Shown one piece after another: positions 1 through 10,152 of a DNA stretch of 47,829 nt. Made by a program: the position numbers and the translations under genes. Position 1 is the stretch's first letter; each line of letters opens with the position of its first letter. The stretch is taken from the NCBI GenBank assembly GCA_947632205.1, contig CANROK010000003.1, positions 1 to 47,829 of the forward strand. Reading direction: 5' to 3'. The DNA is from an uncultured Bacilli bacterium. Lineage in GTDB: Bacteria; Bacillota_I; Bacilli_A; RF39; UBA660. The notes beneath the pieces were generated by a model. That model ran no database searches, was not told the origin of the DNA, and saw nothing but the letters and a program-made list of their open reading frames with translations.

Positions 1-2480
1 ACAACACCTTGCATTGAACCACAATCATGTTCTTTAACGATTATATCTTGAGCAACATCAACAAGTCTTCTTGTTAAGTATCCTGAATCGGCAGTACGTA
101 AGGCAGTATCGGCAGATCCTTTTCTTGAACCATGGGTTGATAAGAAGAATTCAGAAACTGATAATCCTTCCATAAAGCATGATGTAATTGGAATTTCAAC
201 AGTAGTACCATCTGGTTTAGCCATTAAACCACGCATACCAGCAAGTTGAGTAAAGTTGGAAATCTTACCACGGGCACCACTATTCATCATCATGAATATT
301 GGGTTTGTATAATTATCTTTAGATATTTCAGATAAGGCATCTTTAACTTTATCAGTTGCTTCTGTCCAAATTTGAATAACACCATTATATCTTTCTTGTT
401 CAGTAATAAGACCTTTTTGATATTGTTTATTAATTTTATCTACTCTAGCTTTTGCTTCTTTAATAATTTCATCTTTAGCATCACTTCTTACAACATCAGC
501 AGCAGAAACTGTGATACCAGCAATTGTAGAATATTTAAATCCTTGATCTTTTAATTTATCTAGCATTACTGATGTTTCAGTAGTTTTATATCTTTTAAAT
601 ACTTGCGCAATTATTTGACCTAAAGTTTTTTGAACGAATGGACTAGTTGTAGGCATTGCTTTAATTGCTTCTTCTAAGTTTGTTCCCATAGGTAAGAAAT
701 ATTTACTTGGAGTGATACCCTCAATATTTTCTTTAGTACCTTCATTTAAATATGGGAATGAATCAGGTAAGATTTCATTAAATTTAATTTTACCTACTGT
801 TGTAACTAAATATTTATCCATTTGTTCTTCAGTAAATAATTTATGTTTAAATGATCTTACTGGAATAGCAATTCTTGTATGTAAATCAATTTCTCTTCTT
901 TCATATGCCATTAGAGCTTCATTACAATCTTTATAGGCCTTACCTTCATTATTATGTCCTGTTTCTTCCATTGTTAAATAACAATTTCCAAGTACCATAT
1001 CTTGGCTTGGTGTAACAATTGGCTTTCCATCTTTTGGATTTAAGATATTATTAGCACCTAACATAAGAATACGAGCTTCAGCTTTAGCTTCTTCTGATAA
1101 AGGTACATGGACAGCCATTTGGTCACCATCGAAGTCAGCATTGAATGCTGTACAAACAAGTGGGTGTAAACGAATTGCTTTTCCTCCAACTAGTTTTGGC
1201 TCAAATGCTTGAATACCTAATCTATGTAGAGTTGGAGCTCTATTTAACATTACTGGATATTCTGTAATTACATCTTCAACAATATCCCAAACACATTCAT
1301 CTCTTGATTCAATTAATTTTTTTGCTCCCTTAATATTATGAGCAAGTCCCCTTTCAACTAAACCATGAATAACATGTGGTTTAAATAATTCAATAGCCAT
1401 TTCTTTTGGAAGTCCACATTGATACATCTTAAGATTTGGACCAACAACGATAACTGAACGACCAGAGTAATCGACACGTTTACCAAGTAAGTTTTGACGG
1501 AATCTTCCTTGTTTACCTTTTAACATACTAGATAAACTCTTAAGTGGTCTATTAGATGCAGCCGTAATACTTCTTCCTCTTCTTCCATTATCAAATAATG
1601 AGTCAACGGCTTCTTGAAGCATACGTTTTTCATTTTGAACAATGATTGTTGGAGCACCTAATTCAAGTAATTTCTTTAAACGATTGTTACGATTAATAAT
1701 TCTTCTATATAAATCATTTAAATCACTTGTAGCAAATCTACCACCATCAAGTTGAATCATTGGTCTAAGTTCAGGTGGAATAACTGGTAAAACAGTTAAA
1801 ACCATCCATTCCGGTTTATTTCCAGATTCTTGGAAGGCAACTAGAGCATCTAATCTTTTAACAAGACGAATTCTCTTTTGACTTGTTGCATTTTCAAGTT
1901 CTTTTCTAACTTCAGCTATTTCTTTCTCTAAGTCTACTCTTTTTAATAATTCTTGAATAGCTTCAGCTCCCATACCTACTTTAAATGTATTTCCATACTT
2001 TTCATAATAAGCACGATATTCTTTATCAGATAATGTTTGTTTAGCCATTAATGGAACATTTCCTGGATCAATAACAACATAACTAACAAAGTATAATACT
2101 TCCTCTAAGTCTCTTGGACTCATATCTAGGACTAATCCCATTTTTGATGGAACACCTTTAAAGAACCAGATGTGAGAGCAAGGTGCAGCAAGTTCAATAT
2201 GACCCATACGTTCACGACGAACTTTAGAACGAGTAACTTCTACACCACATCTATCACAAATAACATTTTTATATCTTAATCTTTTATATTTTCCACAAGA
2301 ACATTCAAAATCTTTAGTAGGTCCAAATATCTTTTCACAGAATAGACCATCTCTTTCAGGTTTTAATGTACGATAGTTAATTGTCTCCGGTTTTTTAACT
2401 TCACCATAAGACCAACTACGAATTTTTTCAGGTGATGCAATACTAACTTTAATACCTTTAAATTTACTTACATCTATCAT
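1..2480 (-). CDS. rpoC: RNA polymerase beta' subunit, N-terminal 826 residues (runs off the window)
   Basis: Catalytic large subunit of RNA polymerase. The reading frame starts at an ATG at 2480, preceded by GAGGTGG, and its A overlaps the last base of the rpoB TAA stop, so the two genes are translationally coupled. The N-terminus carries the beta' zinc-binding cysteines (CSCGKYKR followed by CDRCGVEV). The invariant Mg-binding active-site loop NADFDGDQM lies at 1116-1142, about residue 447. The frame stays open to base 1; the remaining third or so of the protein (Bacillus RpoC is about 1200 residues) lies outside the window. Nothing unusual in the visible part. Identification is certain. Confidence 0.98.
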   Translation of the reverse strand, partial: MIDVSKFKGIKVSIASPEKIRSWSYGEVKKPETINYRTLKPERDGLFCEKIFGPTKDFECSCGKYKRLRYKNVICDRCGVEVTRSKVRRERMGHIELAAPCSHIWFFKGVPSKMGLVLDMSPRDLEEVLYFVSYVVIDPGNVPLMAKQTLSDKEYRAYYEKYGNTFKVGMGAEAIQELLKRVDLEKEIAEVRKELENATSQKRIRLVKRLDALVAFQESGNKPEWMVLTVLPVIPPELRPMIQLDGGRFATSDLNDLYRRIINRNNRLKKLLELGAPTIIVQNEKRMLQEAVDSLFDNGRRGRSITAASNRPLKSLSSMLKGKQGRFRQNLLGKRVDYSGRSVIVVGPNLKMYQCGLPKEMAIELFKPHVIHGLVERGLAHNIKGAKKLIESRDECVWDIVEDVITEYPVMLNRAPTLHRLGIQAFEPKLVGGKAIRLHPLVCTAFNADFDGDQMAVHVPLSEEAKAEARILMLGANNILNPKDGKPIVTPSQDMVLGNCYLTMEETGHNNEGKAYKDCNEALMAYERREIDLHTRIAIPVRSFKHKLFTEEQMDKYLVTTVGKIKFNEILPDSFPYLNEGTKENIEGITPSKYFLPMGTNLEEAIKAMPTTSPFVQKTLGQIIAQVFKRYKTTETSVMLDKLKDQGFKYSTIAGITVSAADVVRSDAKDEIIKEAKARVDKINKQYQKGLITEQERYNGVIQIWTEATDKVKDALSEISKDNYTNPIFMMMNSGARGKISNFTQLAGMRGLMAKPDGTTVEIPITSCFMEGLSVSEFFLSTHGSRKGSADTALRTADSGYLTRRLVDVAQDIIVKEHDCGSMQGV

Positions 2481-5400
2481 TATTCCACCTCTATATCTTC
2501 ATTTTCTAAGTCTTCTGGAAATTCTAAATCATCTAAATCTTCTTCAAATTCATCTTCTTCATCATCATTATATTCACTAGATGCATCAGTTTCAGAATTT
2601 TCTACTTCTTTAAATGGTTCTTCATTATTATCAGTACCTGGAAGTTCAATTTCTTCAATTCTAAATGTATCATCACTATCATCATCTTCTTCAATATCTT
2701 TGAAATCAACCACTTTATCTTCATTATCAATAACTTGAACATCAAGACCTAATGCTTGGAATTCTTTAACTAATACTCTAAAGGATTCTGGTACACCAGC
2801 TTGATTTACAAGTTTACCTTTTACTAATGCTTCATATACTTTAACACGACCAACAATATCATCAGCTTTAACTGTTAATATTTCTTGAAGAACATGAGCA
2901 GCACCATAAGCATATAATGCCCAAACTTCCATTTCTCCAAATCTTTGACCACCAAATTGAGCTTTACCTCCAAGTGGTTGTTGAGTAACTAATGAATAAG
3001 GTCCGGTTGCACGAGCATGTAATTTATCATCAACCATGTGATGTAATTTAACCATATACATTACACCAACTGATATTCTTTGATCGAATGGTTCACCAGT
3101 ACGACCATTATATAATACAGTTTTACCATCAGGATCCATTCCAGCTTCTTTCATTTCTTCTTGAATATCTTCCCAAGAAGCACTATCAAATACTGGCGTT
3201 GCATAATGAACACCTAATTTTTTACCAGCCATACCTAAGTGTAATTCTAGGATTTGACCGATATTCATACGAGATGGAACACCAAGTGGATTAAGCATTA
3301 CGTCAACTGGACGACCATCTGGTAAATATGGCATATCTTCTTCTGGAAGAACTAATGAAATAACACCTTTGTTACCATGACGTCCTGACATTTTATCACC
3401 AATTTGGATTTTCCTCTTTTGAATGATATAAACACGAATTACTTTAGAAACACCAGCAGGAAGTTCATCAGAATTTTCTTTTGTATAAACTTTAACATCA
3501 TGAACTACACCACCAGCTCCGTGTTCAACACGTAGAGATGTATCTCTAACTTCACGCGTTTTTTCACCAAATATAGCATGTAATAATTTTTCTTCACTAG
3601 TAAGTTCTTGCATTCCTTTAGGTGTAACTTTACCTACAAGGATATCGCCTTCTTTTACTTCGGTACCGATTTTAACAATACCATCAGCATCTAAGTTCTT
3701 ACGAGCATCTTCCCCAACATTAGGAATATCTCTTGTAATTTCCTCAGGTCCAAGTTTAGTATCACGACAATCGATATCATAGTGATCTATATGTAATGAT
3801 GTATAAACATCATCTTTAACTAATCTTTCATTTAAGATAACTGCATCTTCATAGTTATAACCATTATAGGTCATGAAAGCAACAGTCATATTTTTACCTA
3901 AAGCAAGTTCGCCACCATCAGTTGAAGGTCCATCGGCAATAACTTGACCAGCATGAACTTTATCACCCTTCTTAACAAGTGGATGATGGTTTATAGCACT
4001 TGATGCATTACTACGTTCAAAATTTGCTAAATGATATGTATCTGTTCCTTGTTTAACTTTTACAACAATCTTTAAGCTATCAGCATATTCAACAACACCA
4101 TCTGCTTTACATACAATGGTAGATCCAGAATCTCTAGCTGCAATCCATTCAACACCTGTACCAACAATTGGTGCTTCACTAGTTAAAAGTGGAACTGCTT
4201 GACGTTGCATGTTAGAACCCATTAATGTACGGTTAGCATCATCGAATTCCAAGAATGGAATACAACTTGTTGTAATAGATACAACTTGACTTGGTGCAAC
4301 GTCTACATAATCGACAACATCTCTTTTAACCATTACGTTATCACCATTATGACGAACTAGTAATTCATCATCAATTATTTTATTATTATCATCTAATTTA
4401 ACTGTAGCTTGGCTTATATACAAATCTTGTTCTTCATCAGCAGTCATATAAACTATTTCATCTTGAACAACACCATCAATAACTTTACGATAAGGTGTCA
4501 TTATAAAGCCATATTCATTTATTTTAGCATAACCTGCTAAACTAGTAATAAGTCCAATGTTTTGTCCTTCTGGTGATTCAATTGGACAAATTCTTCCATA
4601 GTGAGATGAGTTAACATCACGTACATCCATACCAGCACGTTCTCTTGATAAACCACCTGGTCCTAAACTTGATAAACGTCTCTTATCAGTAAGTTCCGCA
4701 ATTGGATTTATTTGATCCATGAACTTAGATAATTGAGATGAACCAAAGAATTCTTTTAAAGCTGCTGTAACTGGTCTTATATTAATAAGTGTTTTAGGAG
4801 TAATATTTTCTACTTCTTGAGTAGTCATTCTTTCACGAATAACTCTTTCCATACGACTTACACCAGTTTTAAATTGATTTTGAATAAGTTCACCAACTTG
4901 ACGAACACGTCTATTTCCTAAGTTATCTATTTCATCTGTATTACCAATATTATCATGTAAATTTAAATAATATGATACGGCAGCATAAATATCAGGAATA
5001 GTAAGTCTTTTTTCTTCAATACTTTGATCATTACCTATTAATTTAATGGTCTTTTTATTATTTATCTTATCATATACTAATAAAGTTTGAATTTTATTAT
5101 ATTCATCTAATTCCATATTAGTAATAGTTTCTTTTAAATTGAAACCTTTACTCATAGCATCTTTTAAGATACTAATATTTTTCTTATCAATAACTGTACC
5201 CTTAGATAATACAACTTCTTTATCTATTTTTACATCTTCTGCTAAAGTACAACCTAGTACTCTTTCACATACATTTAACTTTTTGTTGAATTTATATCTT
5301 CCAACTTTAGCTAAATCATAACGGAATCTATCAAAGAATCTAGTTATTAATTGGTTTTTAGCACTATCAAGTGTTGCTGGTTCACCTGGTCTTAATTTTT

Positions 5401-6112
5401 CATAAATTTCAATTAAGGCCTCATCAGTATTTCTAGTATTATCTTTAAGAATAGTATTTTCTAAATATTCATTCTTGCCAAAAACACTAGTAATATCATC
5501 ATCACTAGATAATCCTATTGCTCTTAAAAATGTTGTAATTGGAACTTTTCTTGTTCTATCAATTCTAACATAAACAACATTTTTAGCATCTGTCTCAAAT
5601 TCAAGCCATGTACCTTTATTAGGTATAACTTCACCTGAGATAATATGACGTCCATTTTTATCCGTTTCCTTTTTAAAGTAAATTGATGGACTTCTTACAA
5701 GTTGTGAAACAATAACTCTTTCAGCACCATTTATAATAAATGTTCCTGCCTCAGTCATTAAAGGCATATCACCTAAGAATATTTCTTGTTCCTTAACTTC
5801 TCCTGTTTCATGAATGTAAACTCTTGCTTGGACTTTTAATGGTGAGGCATAGTTTACCATTCTTTCTTTTGCTTCCTTAATAGAATATCTTGGAGTTTCA
5901 AAAGAATATTCTCCTAATTCCAAAGAAATATTTCCTGTAAATGAAGACACAGGAAATAACTCATCAAAAACTTCTTTAATCCCATTTGTTAAGAAATCTT
6001 GATAACTTTTCTTTTGAATTTCTAATAAATCAGCAAGTTCTAGCGTATTTTTAGATTTTGCAAAGCTTCTTCTTTTACGGTAATCACCGAATTTTAAGGT
6101 CTTATAAGCCAC
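2480..6112 (-). CDS. rpoB: RNA polymerase beta subunit
   Basis: Forms the RNA polymerase catalytic core with beta'. I chose GTG at 6112 as start because AGGGGTGAT sits just upstream of it; an in-frame ATG at 6130 has no ribosome binding site. The product then begins [17 protein letters not shown], matching Bacillota RpoB N-termini, and is 1210 residues. The rifampicin pocket is clear ([13 protein letters not shown], then [12 protein letters not shown]). Two residues there differ from sensitive bacteria: Lys at the E. coli Gln513 position (residue 463, codon 4724-4726) and Asp at the His526 position (residue 476, codon 4685-4687). The last ~75 residues form a highly acidic Asp/Glu-rich tail past the conserved C-terminus. 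It follows ybxB by 88 bases, probably in one transcript with rpoC. Confidence 0.98.
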   Translation of the reverse strand: MAYKTLKFGDYRKRRSFAKSKNTLELADLLEIQKKSYQDFLTNGIKEVFDELFPVSSFTGNISLELGEYSFETPRYSIKEAKERMVNYASPLKVQARVYIHETGEVKEQEIFLGDMPLMTEAGTFIINGAERVIVSQLVRSPSIYFKKETDKNGRHIISGEVIPNKGTWLEFETDAKNVVYVRIDRTRKVPITTFLRAIGLSSDDDITSVFGKNEYLENTILKDNTRNTDEALIEIYEKLRPGEPATLDSAKNQLITRFFDRFRYDLAKVGRYKFNKKLNVCERVLGCTLAEDVKIDKEVVLSKGTVIDKKNISILKDAMSKGFNLKETITNMELDEYNKIQTLLVYDKINNKKTIKLIGNDQSIEEKRLTIPDIYAAVSYYLNLHDNIGNTDEIDNLGNRRVRQVGELIQNQFKTGVSRMERVIRERMTTQEVENITPKTLINIRPVTAALKEFFGSSQLSKFMDQINPIAELTDKRRLSSLGPGGLSRERAGMDVRDVNSSHYGRICPIESPEGQNIGLITSLAGYAKINEYGFIMTPYRKVIDGVVQDEIVYMTADEEQDLYISQATVKLDDNNKIIDDELLVRHNGDNVMVKRDVVDYVDVAPSQVVSITTSCIPFLEFDDANRTLMGSNMQRQAVPLLTSEAPIVGTGVEWIAARDSGSTIVCKADGVVEYADSLKIVVKVKQGTDTYHLANFERSNASSAINHHPLVKKGDKVHAGQVIADGPSTDGGELALGKNMTVAFMTYNGYNYEDAVILNERLVKDDVYTSLHIDHYDIDCRDTKLGPEEITRDIPNVGEDARKNLDADGIVKIGTEVKEGDILVGKVTPKGMQELTSEEKLLHAIFGEKTREVRDTSLRVEHGAGGVVHDVKVYTKENSDELPAGVSKVIRVYIIQKRKIQIGDKMSGRHGNKGVISLVLPEEDMPYLPDGRPVDVMLNPLGVPSRMNIGQILELHLGMAGKKLGVHYATPVFDSASWEDIQEEMKEAGMDPDGKTVLYNGRTGEPFDQRISVGVMYMVKLHHMVDDKLHARATGPYSLVTQQPLGGKAQFGGQRFGEMEVWALYAYGAAHVLQEILTVKADDIVGRVKVYEALVKGKLVNQAGVPESFRVLVKEFQALGLDVQVIDNEDKVVDFKDIEEDDDSDDTFRIEEIELPGTDNNEEPFKEVENSETDASSEYNDDEEDEFEEDLDDLEFPEDLENEDIEVE

Positions 6113-6200
6113 GATATCACCCCTATACATAGTTTTTCATTTAAAAAATATAAATACGTCACCAATTTAAAATTTTATCAAGTATTTTTAATAAAGTCAA

Positions 6201-6791
6201 CTAATTTTTGGCAGAAATTATATAAAATCCATTACTTTTTTCGACAATTTCACAAGTACTTATATTTTCTAATTGTTTTTTTACGCTTTTAGCACCCTTA
6301 TCTTTTGCTATTACAAACCATAATTCCCCATCTTTATTTAATCTTTCTAAGCCACCTTTTAAGAATTCCATTAAAACATCTTTACCTGCTCTAATCGGTG
6401 GATTAGAAATAATTAAATCATATTTATTCAATACTTTTTCATAGATGTTACTTTCCCACACTTTTGCATCCACTTTATTTATATCAATGTTCATTTTGCA
6501 TAAATGAACTGCTCTTTTATTTATATCAACCATATCTATATGTTTATTTAACATTTTACTTAAAGTTATGCCAATAAAACCATATCCACAACCAACATCT
6601 AAGATATTTTCATATTCTCTTTTTTTATGCTTTAAAAAAGTATTAACTAAAAATAAACTAGCATGGTCTATTTTATTTTTAGAAAAAACACCATTATCAC
6701 TTTTAAACAAAAAATTATATGCACCAAAATTAAAATTTATATCTCTAATTTCACTTTTTAAGTTTTGATTGTTTGTAAAATAGTGTTCCAA
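6201..6791 (-). CDS. ybxB: RsmC/YbxB-like class I SAM-dependent methyltransferase
   Basis: Predicted rRNA methyltransferase of the RsmC/YbxB family (RsmC modifies G1207 of 16S rRNA in E. coli; the exact target here is inference). The SAM-binding motif DVGCGYGFIG and the catalytic NPPIRAG motif are both present, in the usual order. I placed the start at TTG 6791 because CGGGGAATA precedes it; the longer frame to 6851 would add a Cys-rich stretch that is really leader and promoter. The product is about 196 residues, the family's usual length. Bacillus has ybxB between rplL and rpoB. Here ybxB-rpoB keeps that order, but the ribosomal protein genes rplJ-rplL are not upstream and a promoter lies directly before ybxB. 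Confidence 0.88.
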   Translation of the reverse strand: MEHYFTNNQNLKSEIRDINFNFGAYNFLFKSDNGVFSKNKIDHASLFLVNTFLKHKKREYENILDVGCGYGFIGITLSKMLNKHIDMVDINKRAVHLCKMNIDINKVDAKVWESNIYEKVLNKYDLIISNPPIRAGKDVLMEFLKGGLERLNKDGELWFVIAKDKGAKSVKKQLENISTCEIVEKSNGFYIISAKN

Positions 6792-6822
6792 TACTATTCC
6801 CCGTTTCTTTTTGTATACATTG

Positions 6823-6851
6823 AGTATAGCATAAAAGCAACATGGTAACAA
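6823..6851 (-). promoter_or_regulatory. SigA-type promoter of ybxB-rpoB-rpoC
   Basis: On the minus strand TTGTTA (6846-6851), a 17-base spacer and TATACT (6823-6828), with a TG one base upstream of the -10 (extended -10). The start site would fall near 6816, about 25 bases before the ybxB TTG. It is the only good promoter seen ahead of rpoB. Confidence 0.65.
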
Positions 6852-6982
6852 GATAAAAATTTTAAAAATTTGTAAATATTAGCGATTTTTAAAAAGGAAG
6901 TTAACAATAAAAATATTTATATATAAGTGTAGGAAGAAATATTGTTTCAAATTCTATTCAAATAATAAGGAGTGATATTAAA

Positions 6983-7939
6983 ATGAAAAATGAAATTATA
7001 TTATTTGAAAATCAAAATGTTAAGTTAGAAGTCAATGTGAAAGACGAAACAGTTTGGTTATCTTTAGAACAAATGGCTAGATTATTTGATAAAGATAGGT
7101 CTGTTATAATAAAACATATAAATAATATATTTAAAGATAACGAATTAGATAAAAAAGAGGTATGTGCAAAATTTGCACATACCACTAAACATGGAGCAAT
7201 TGCAAATAAAACGCAAACTAGAGAATTAGTTTATTACAATTTAGATATGATAATTAGTGTGGGGTATCGTGTAAAAAGCCGAAATGGTGTTATTTTTCGT
7301 AAATGGGCTAATAAAATCATTAAAGATTATATAATAAAAGGTTATTCTATTAATCAAAAAAGATTAGATTATTTAGAAAAAACAGTTAAATTATTAAATA
7401 TTGCAAATAGGGGAAATGATAAATTAACTGGTGATGAAGCAAAAGAAATACTAAATGTTATTGACAAATATTCTAAGGCATTAGATTTATTAGATGATTA
7501 TGATCGTAAAAATTTCAAAAAAATAAAAGGCACCACATGTAAAAAAATTATAACCTATGAAGAATGTATAAATATTATTAATAATTTAAAATTTAATAAT
7601 GCTAGTAAAATTTTTGCTTTGGAAAAAAATCATAATTTTAAATCAATTATTAATGATATTTATCAAACATTTAATGGCAATGACGTTTATCCTAGTATAG
7701 AAGAAAAAGCTGCAAATTTACTTTATTTAATTGTTAAAAATCATCCATTTATTGACGGTAACAAAAGAATTGCTGCAACTATATTTATTTATTTTTTACA
7801 AATAAATAATATTCTTTATAAAAATCAACAACAAATTATAGATAATAATACACTTGCTTCTATAACAATTTTAATTGCTGAATCCAATCCAAAAGAAAAA
7901 AATTTAATAATAGATTTATTACTAAATTTTCTAAATTAA
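6983..7939 (+). CDS. RhuM-family protein with C-terminal Fic/Doc domain
   Basis: A two-domain protein of 318 residues. Residues 1-125 match the RhuM (virulence RhuM) family, with phrases such as VWLSLEQMARLF and YYNLDMIISVGYRV, and resemble phage Bro/KilA-type DNA-binding modules. The C-terminal half is a Fic/Doc fold with the motif HPFIDGNKR; the catalytic His is residue 254. Lys where AMP-transferring Fic proteins have Gly (GNKR, not GNGR) is the Doc-like form; Doc phosphorylates EF-Tu, but the activity here is unknown. AAGGAGTGAT precedes the ATG. It stands alone on the plus strand between ybxB and hup, with no antitoxin gene beside it. Such genes are usually accessory, so horizontal acquisition is plausible. 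Confidence 0.85.
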   Translation: MKNEIILFENQNVKLEVNVKDETVWLSLEQMARLFDKDRSVIIKHINNIFKDNELDKKEVCAKFAHTTKHGAIANKTQTRELVYYNLDMIISVGYRVKSRNGVIFRKWANKIIKDYIIKGYSINQKRLDYLEKTVKLLNIANRGNDKLTGDEAKEILNVIDKYSKALDLLDDYDRKNFKKIKGTTCKKIITYEECINIINNLKFNNASKIFALEKNHNFKSIINDIYQTFNGNDVYPSIEEKAANLLYLIVKNHPFIDGNKRIAATIFIYFLQINNILYKNQQQIIDNNTLASITILIAESNPKEKNLIIDLLLNFLN

Positions 7940-7961
7940 TTTATATAATTTTTAAACAAAC

Positions 7962-7990
7962 AAAAAAGCTAGCTAATAGCTAACCTTTTA
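7962..7990 (-). terminator. Intrinsic terminator of hup, possibly bidirectional
   Basis: On the minus strand GGTTAGC-TATTA-GCTAGCT (two G-T wobbles) is followed by a run of T. On the plus strand the same stem is followed by TTTTATTTTT, so it can also stop the convergent RhuM-Fic transcript. Confidence 0.7.
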
Positions 7991-8000
7991 TTTTTACTTA

Positions 8001-8273
8001 TTAATTTAAAGCGTCTTTTAATTTACTTCCAGCTTTGAATGAAGCAACTGTCTTTGCAGGAATCTTTAAAGGTTCTTTAGTTAAAGGATTAATTCCTTCT
8101 CTAGCAGCTCTTTTCTTAGCACTGAAAGTACCAAAGCCAACTAAAGTTACTTTTCCTTCCTTTTTAAGTCCTTTAGTAATCCCTTCAAAAGTAGCATCTA
8201 CAGCTCTAGCTGCTGCAGCTTTTGAAATTTCAGCTTGTTCAGCAACAAATTCTACTAATTCAGTTTTAGACAT
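8001..8273 (-). CDS. hup: HU-family histone-like DNA-binding protein
   Basis: Small nucleoid protein of 90 residues, the usual length of HU. The conserved beta-arm segment VTLVGFGTFSAKKRAAREG and the following PLTKEPLKIPAK and FKAGSKLK are all present; these make the DNA-bending arms. Start ATG at 8273 has a strong GAGGAGGTAAG upstream. The leader contains a short imperfect hairpin at 8315-8337. Monocistronic: spoIVA lies 160 bases upstream with its own promoter, and a terminator follows. Certain as HU; the paralogue symbol (hup/hbs) is by family only. Confidence 0.96.
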   Translation of the reverse strand: MSKTELVEFVAEQAEISKAAAARAVDATFEGITKGLKKEGKVTLVGFGTFSAKKRAAREGINPLTKEPLKIPAKTVASFKAGSKLKDALN

Positions 8274-8314
8274 GTTTTTCTTACCTCCTCATATGTATTA
8301 ACATTATCTATTGT

Positions 8315-8337
8315 AGGACGTATTGTCCTTACATATT
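8315..8337 (-). promoter_or_regulatory. Stem-loop in the hup leader
   Basis: Minus-strand TGTAAGGAC-aatac-GTCCTACA forms a hairpin with one bulge, 30-50 bases before the hup ribosome binding site. It has no T-run, so it is not a terminator. It may stabilise the mRNA or act as a protein site. Confidence 0.35.
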
Positions 8338-8433
8338 AAGAGTATCAAAAAATATTTATAAAATCAATAAAAAACACACAATATTCACTAATATTATGCA
8401 TTTTTTTATAAAACTTTACGTAAAAACTATCGA

Positions 8434-9912
8434 TTAAAGCACAATTGCTATTAAATTATTACTTCCCTTATTAACTATTTTTGTAACTGTATTTGCAAGT
8501 TTATATCTTGTATTATCTGGCATCATATTTAATTTTGCTTGAATTCCTTCTTGAACAATAACTTCTAAACTACGTCCAAATATTTCACTTTTCCAAATAC
8601 TACTTGGATCAGTTTCATAATCTTTCATTAGATAATTGATTAACTCTTTACTTTGCAATTCACTACCAATAATTGGCTCAAAAGTACTTTCAACATCAAC
8701 TTTCATTAAATGAATACTAGAAGCCAAGGCCTTTAATTTAACGCCATAACGATTTCCTTGTTTTATTATTTCTGGTGTTTCTAATTTCATATCTCTAAGA
8801 GTTGGATAAACAATTCCATAACCAGTAGTTTTAGCTTGTTTTAATGCACTCTTAAGTAATTCTGTTTCTTCCTTACTCTCTTTATAACTCGCAAATATTT
8901 TTAAAAGTGCCGCTTTAGTTGCAGTTGATTCACCCATAAATGATTTTAAAGTTTCATTATAAAGTTCATTAGGACTTTCTAAATTAAGAGTTATTGTTCC
9001 ACTAGCTGTATCAAGTTCACTAATATAAGATTTAGAAATATATGGACTATCTTCAAAATGACTAATTATATAATCAACATCTTTTACTTTATTAACACTT
9101 ATAACACTTTCTTTAATTTTTTCTAAATAATGTTGTTTTATTTCATTATTCATTGGTAAAACATGAACCCATTCTGGCATATTAACCATAATATCCATAA
9201 CTGGAAATTCATATAAAGCTTCTTTTAAAATACTCATAATTTCTTTTTCGTTCATTTTTTCAACATTAATTGGCATAACTGGAACATCATAGGATTCATT
9301 TAAATTACGAGCAAGTTCAACAGTTTCTGTATTAGTTGGATGAACAGTATTTAAAATTACAATAAAGGGTTTACCAATTTCTTTTAATTCTGATACTATC
9401 TTTTCTTCAGCCCCAATATAACTTTCTCTTTTAATTTCACCAAAAGATCCATCACTAGTCATAACTATCCCAATTGTTGAGTGATCTTTAATAACTTTTT
9501 GGGTACCAACTTCTGCTGCTTCCACAAAAGGTATAGCATCAGGAAACCAAGGTGTTTTTACCATTCTTGGATTACCATCTTCGTCTTCATAACCATTAGC
9601 ATCAGGAATAACATAGCCAACACAATCAACTAGTTTAATTGTAGTTTCAAAATTATCCACTCTAATATTAGCACCATTGGAAGGAACAAATTTTGGCTCA
9701 GTGGTCATAATAGTTTTTCCTTCTGCACTTTGAGGAATTTCGTCTAAACATTTCTTTTTATCAAATTCTTCAGTTATATTTGGTACTACTAAATTCTCAA
9801 TAAATCTTTTAATAAAAGTAGATTTACCACATCTAACTGCGCCCACAACTCCTAAGTATATTTCACCATTTCCTCTTTTAGCAATAGAAGATATAATACT
9901 CTCATTTTCCAT
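8434..9912 (-). CDS. spoIVA: Stage IV sporulation protein A (spore coat morphogenetic ATPase)
   Basis: SpoIVA is made in the mother cell and polymerises, with ATP hydrolysis, on the forespore surface as the base on which the coat assembles. The 492-residue product is the full usual length. It has the Walker A motif GAVRCGKST at residues 24-32, in a TRAFAC-type ATPase domain at the N-terminus, then the middle and C-terminal domains ending in GSNNLIAIVL. The start ATG has AAAGGAGAGAAG upstream. It is one of the most diagnostic genes for endospore formation, so its presence strongly implies that this organism sporulates or recently did. A candidate SigE-like promoter lies just upstream. Monocistronic. 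Confidence 0.97.
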   Translation of the reverse strand: MENESIISSIAKRGNGEIYLGVVGAVRCGKSTFIKRFIENLVVPNITEEFDKKKCLDEIPQSAEGKTIMTTEPKFVPSNGANIRVDNFETTIKLVDCVGYVIPDANGYEDEDGNPRMVKTPWFPDAIPFVEAAEVGTQKVIKDHSTIGIVMTSDGSFGEIKRESYIGAEEKIVSELKEIGKPFIVILNTVHPTNTETVELARNLNESYDVPVMPINVEKMNEKEIMSILKEALYEFPVMDIMVNMPEWVHVLPMNNEIKQHYLEKIKESVISVNKVKDVDYIISHFEDSPYISKSYISELDTASGTITLNLESPNELYNETLKSFMGESTATKAALLKIFASYKESKEETELLKSALKQAKTTGYGIVYPTLRDMKLETPEIIKQGNRYGVKLKALASSIHLMKVDVESTFEPIIGSELQSKELINYLMKDYETDPSSIWKSEIFGRSLEVIVQEGIQAKLNMMPDNTRYKLANTVTKIVNKGSNNLIAIVL

Positions 9913-9936
9913 AACTTCTCTCCTTTTTCTACTTTA

Positions 9937-9964
9937 ATGCTATGTTAATATATTTTTTTTATGC
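9937..9964 (-). promoter_or_regulatory. spoIVA: Candidate SigE-type promoter of spoIVA
   Basis: Minus strand GCATAAA (9958-9964), 13 bases, CATAGCAT (9937-9944). This matches the B. subtilis SigE pattern (KMATATT, about 13-14, CATACAHT) at 5 of 7 and 6 of 8 positions. spoIVA is a SigE gene in Bacillus. The leader would be about 20 bases. Confidence 0.4.
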
Positions 9965-9997
9965 AGAAAAAAAGTGTATATTTAAAATACACTTTAA
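9965..9997 (-). terminator. Intrinsic terminator
   Basis: Minus strand AAAGTGTAT-TTTAA-ATATACACTTT followed by TTTTTTT. It ends the transcript of the secreted protein gene upstream or of the structured RNA at 9967-10046. Confidence 0.75.
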
Positions 9998-10046
9998 GTT
10001 TGCTACATCCATAGCAATATGTCCGCTGTTCATGTTTTGCTACATG
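9967..10046 (-). ncRNA. Candidate small structured RNA or 3' regulatory element
   Basis: Between the secreted-protein stop and spoIVA the minus strand holds three interacting blocks: TAGCAA (10037-10042), TTGCTA (10012-10017) and TAGCAA again (10000-10005). The middle block can pair with either neighbour, giving two mutually exclusive hairpins; the first is extended by ATG/CAT pairs inside. An intrinsic terminator follows directly. A second hairpin, AGATGGCT/AGCCATCT (10084-10111), lies upstream. No convincing promoter was found, so it may be a processed 3' end instead of a free RNA. I do not recognise a known RNA family. Confidence 0.3.
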
Positions 10047-10083
10047 ACACTATATAAAAAGTATTTACTTGTTAATTTTTTAT

Positions 10084-10111
10084 AGATGGCTACAAGTAAT
10101 AAAAGCCATCT
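10084..10111. repeat. 8-bp perfect inverted repeat with 12-base loop
   Basis: AGATGGCT and AGCCATCT flank a 12-base loop, just after the stop of the secreted protein gene on the minus strand. No T-run follows directly, so it may be a 3' stabilising hairpin. Confidence 0.4.
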
Positions 10112-10152
10112 AGAAATTAAATATTAATCTGAAAAAATCGTCTTGTTAATAT

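Noticed and set aside
5139..5321. Plus-strand 60-80-aa frames within rpoB, polA, addA and other genes
   Set aside because: All lie opposite well-conserved coding sequence, lack ribosome binding sites and show no protein-like composition.
6113..6130. ATG at 6130 as start of rpoB
   Set aside because: No ribosome binding site precedes it, and the six extra codons contain the AGGGGTGAT that serves the GTG at 6112.
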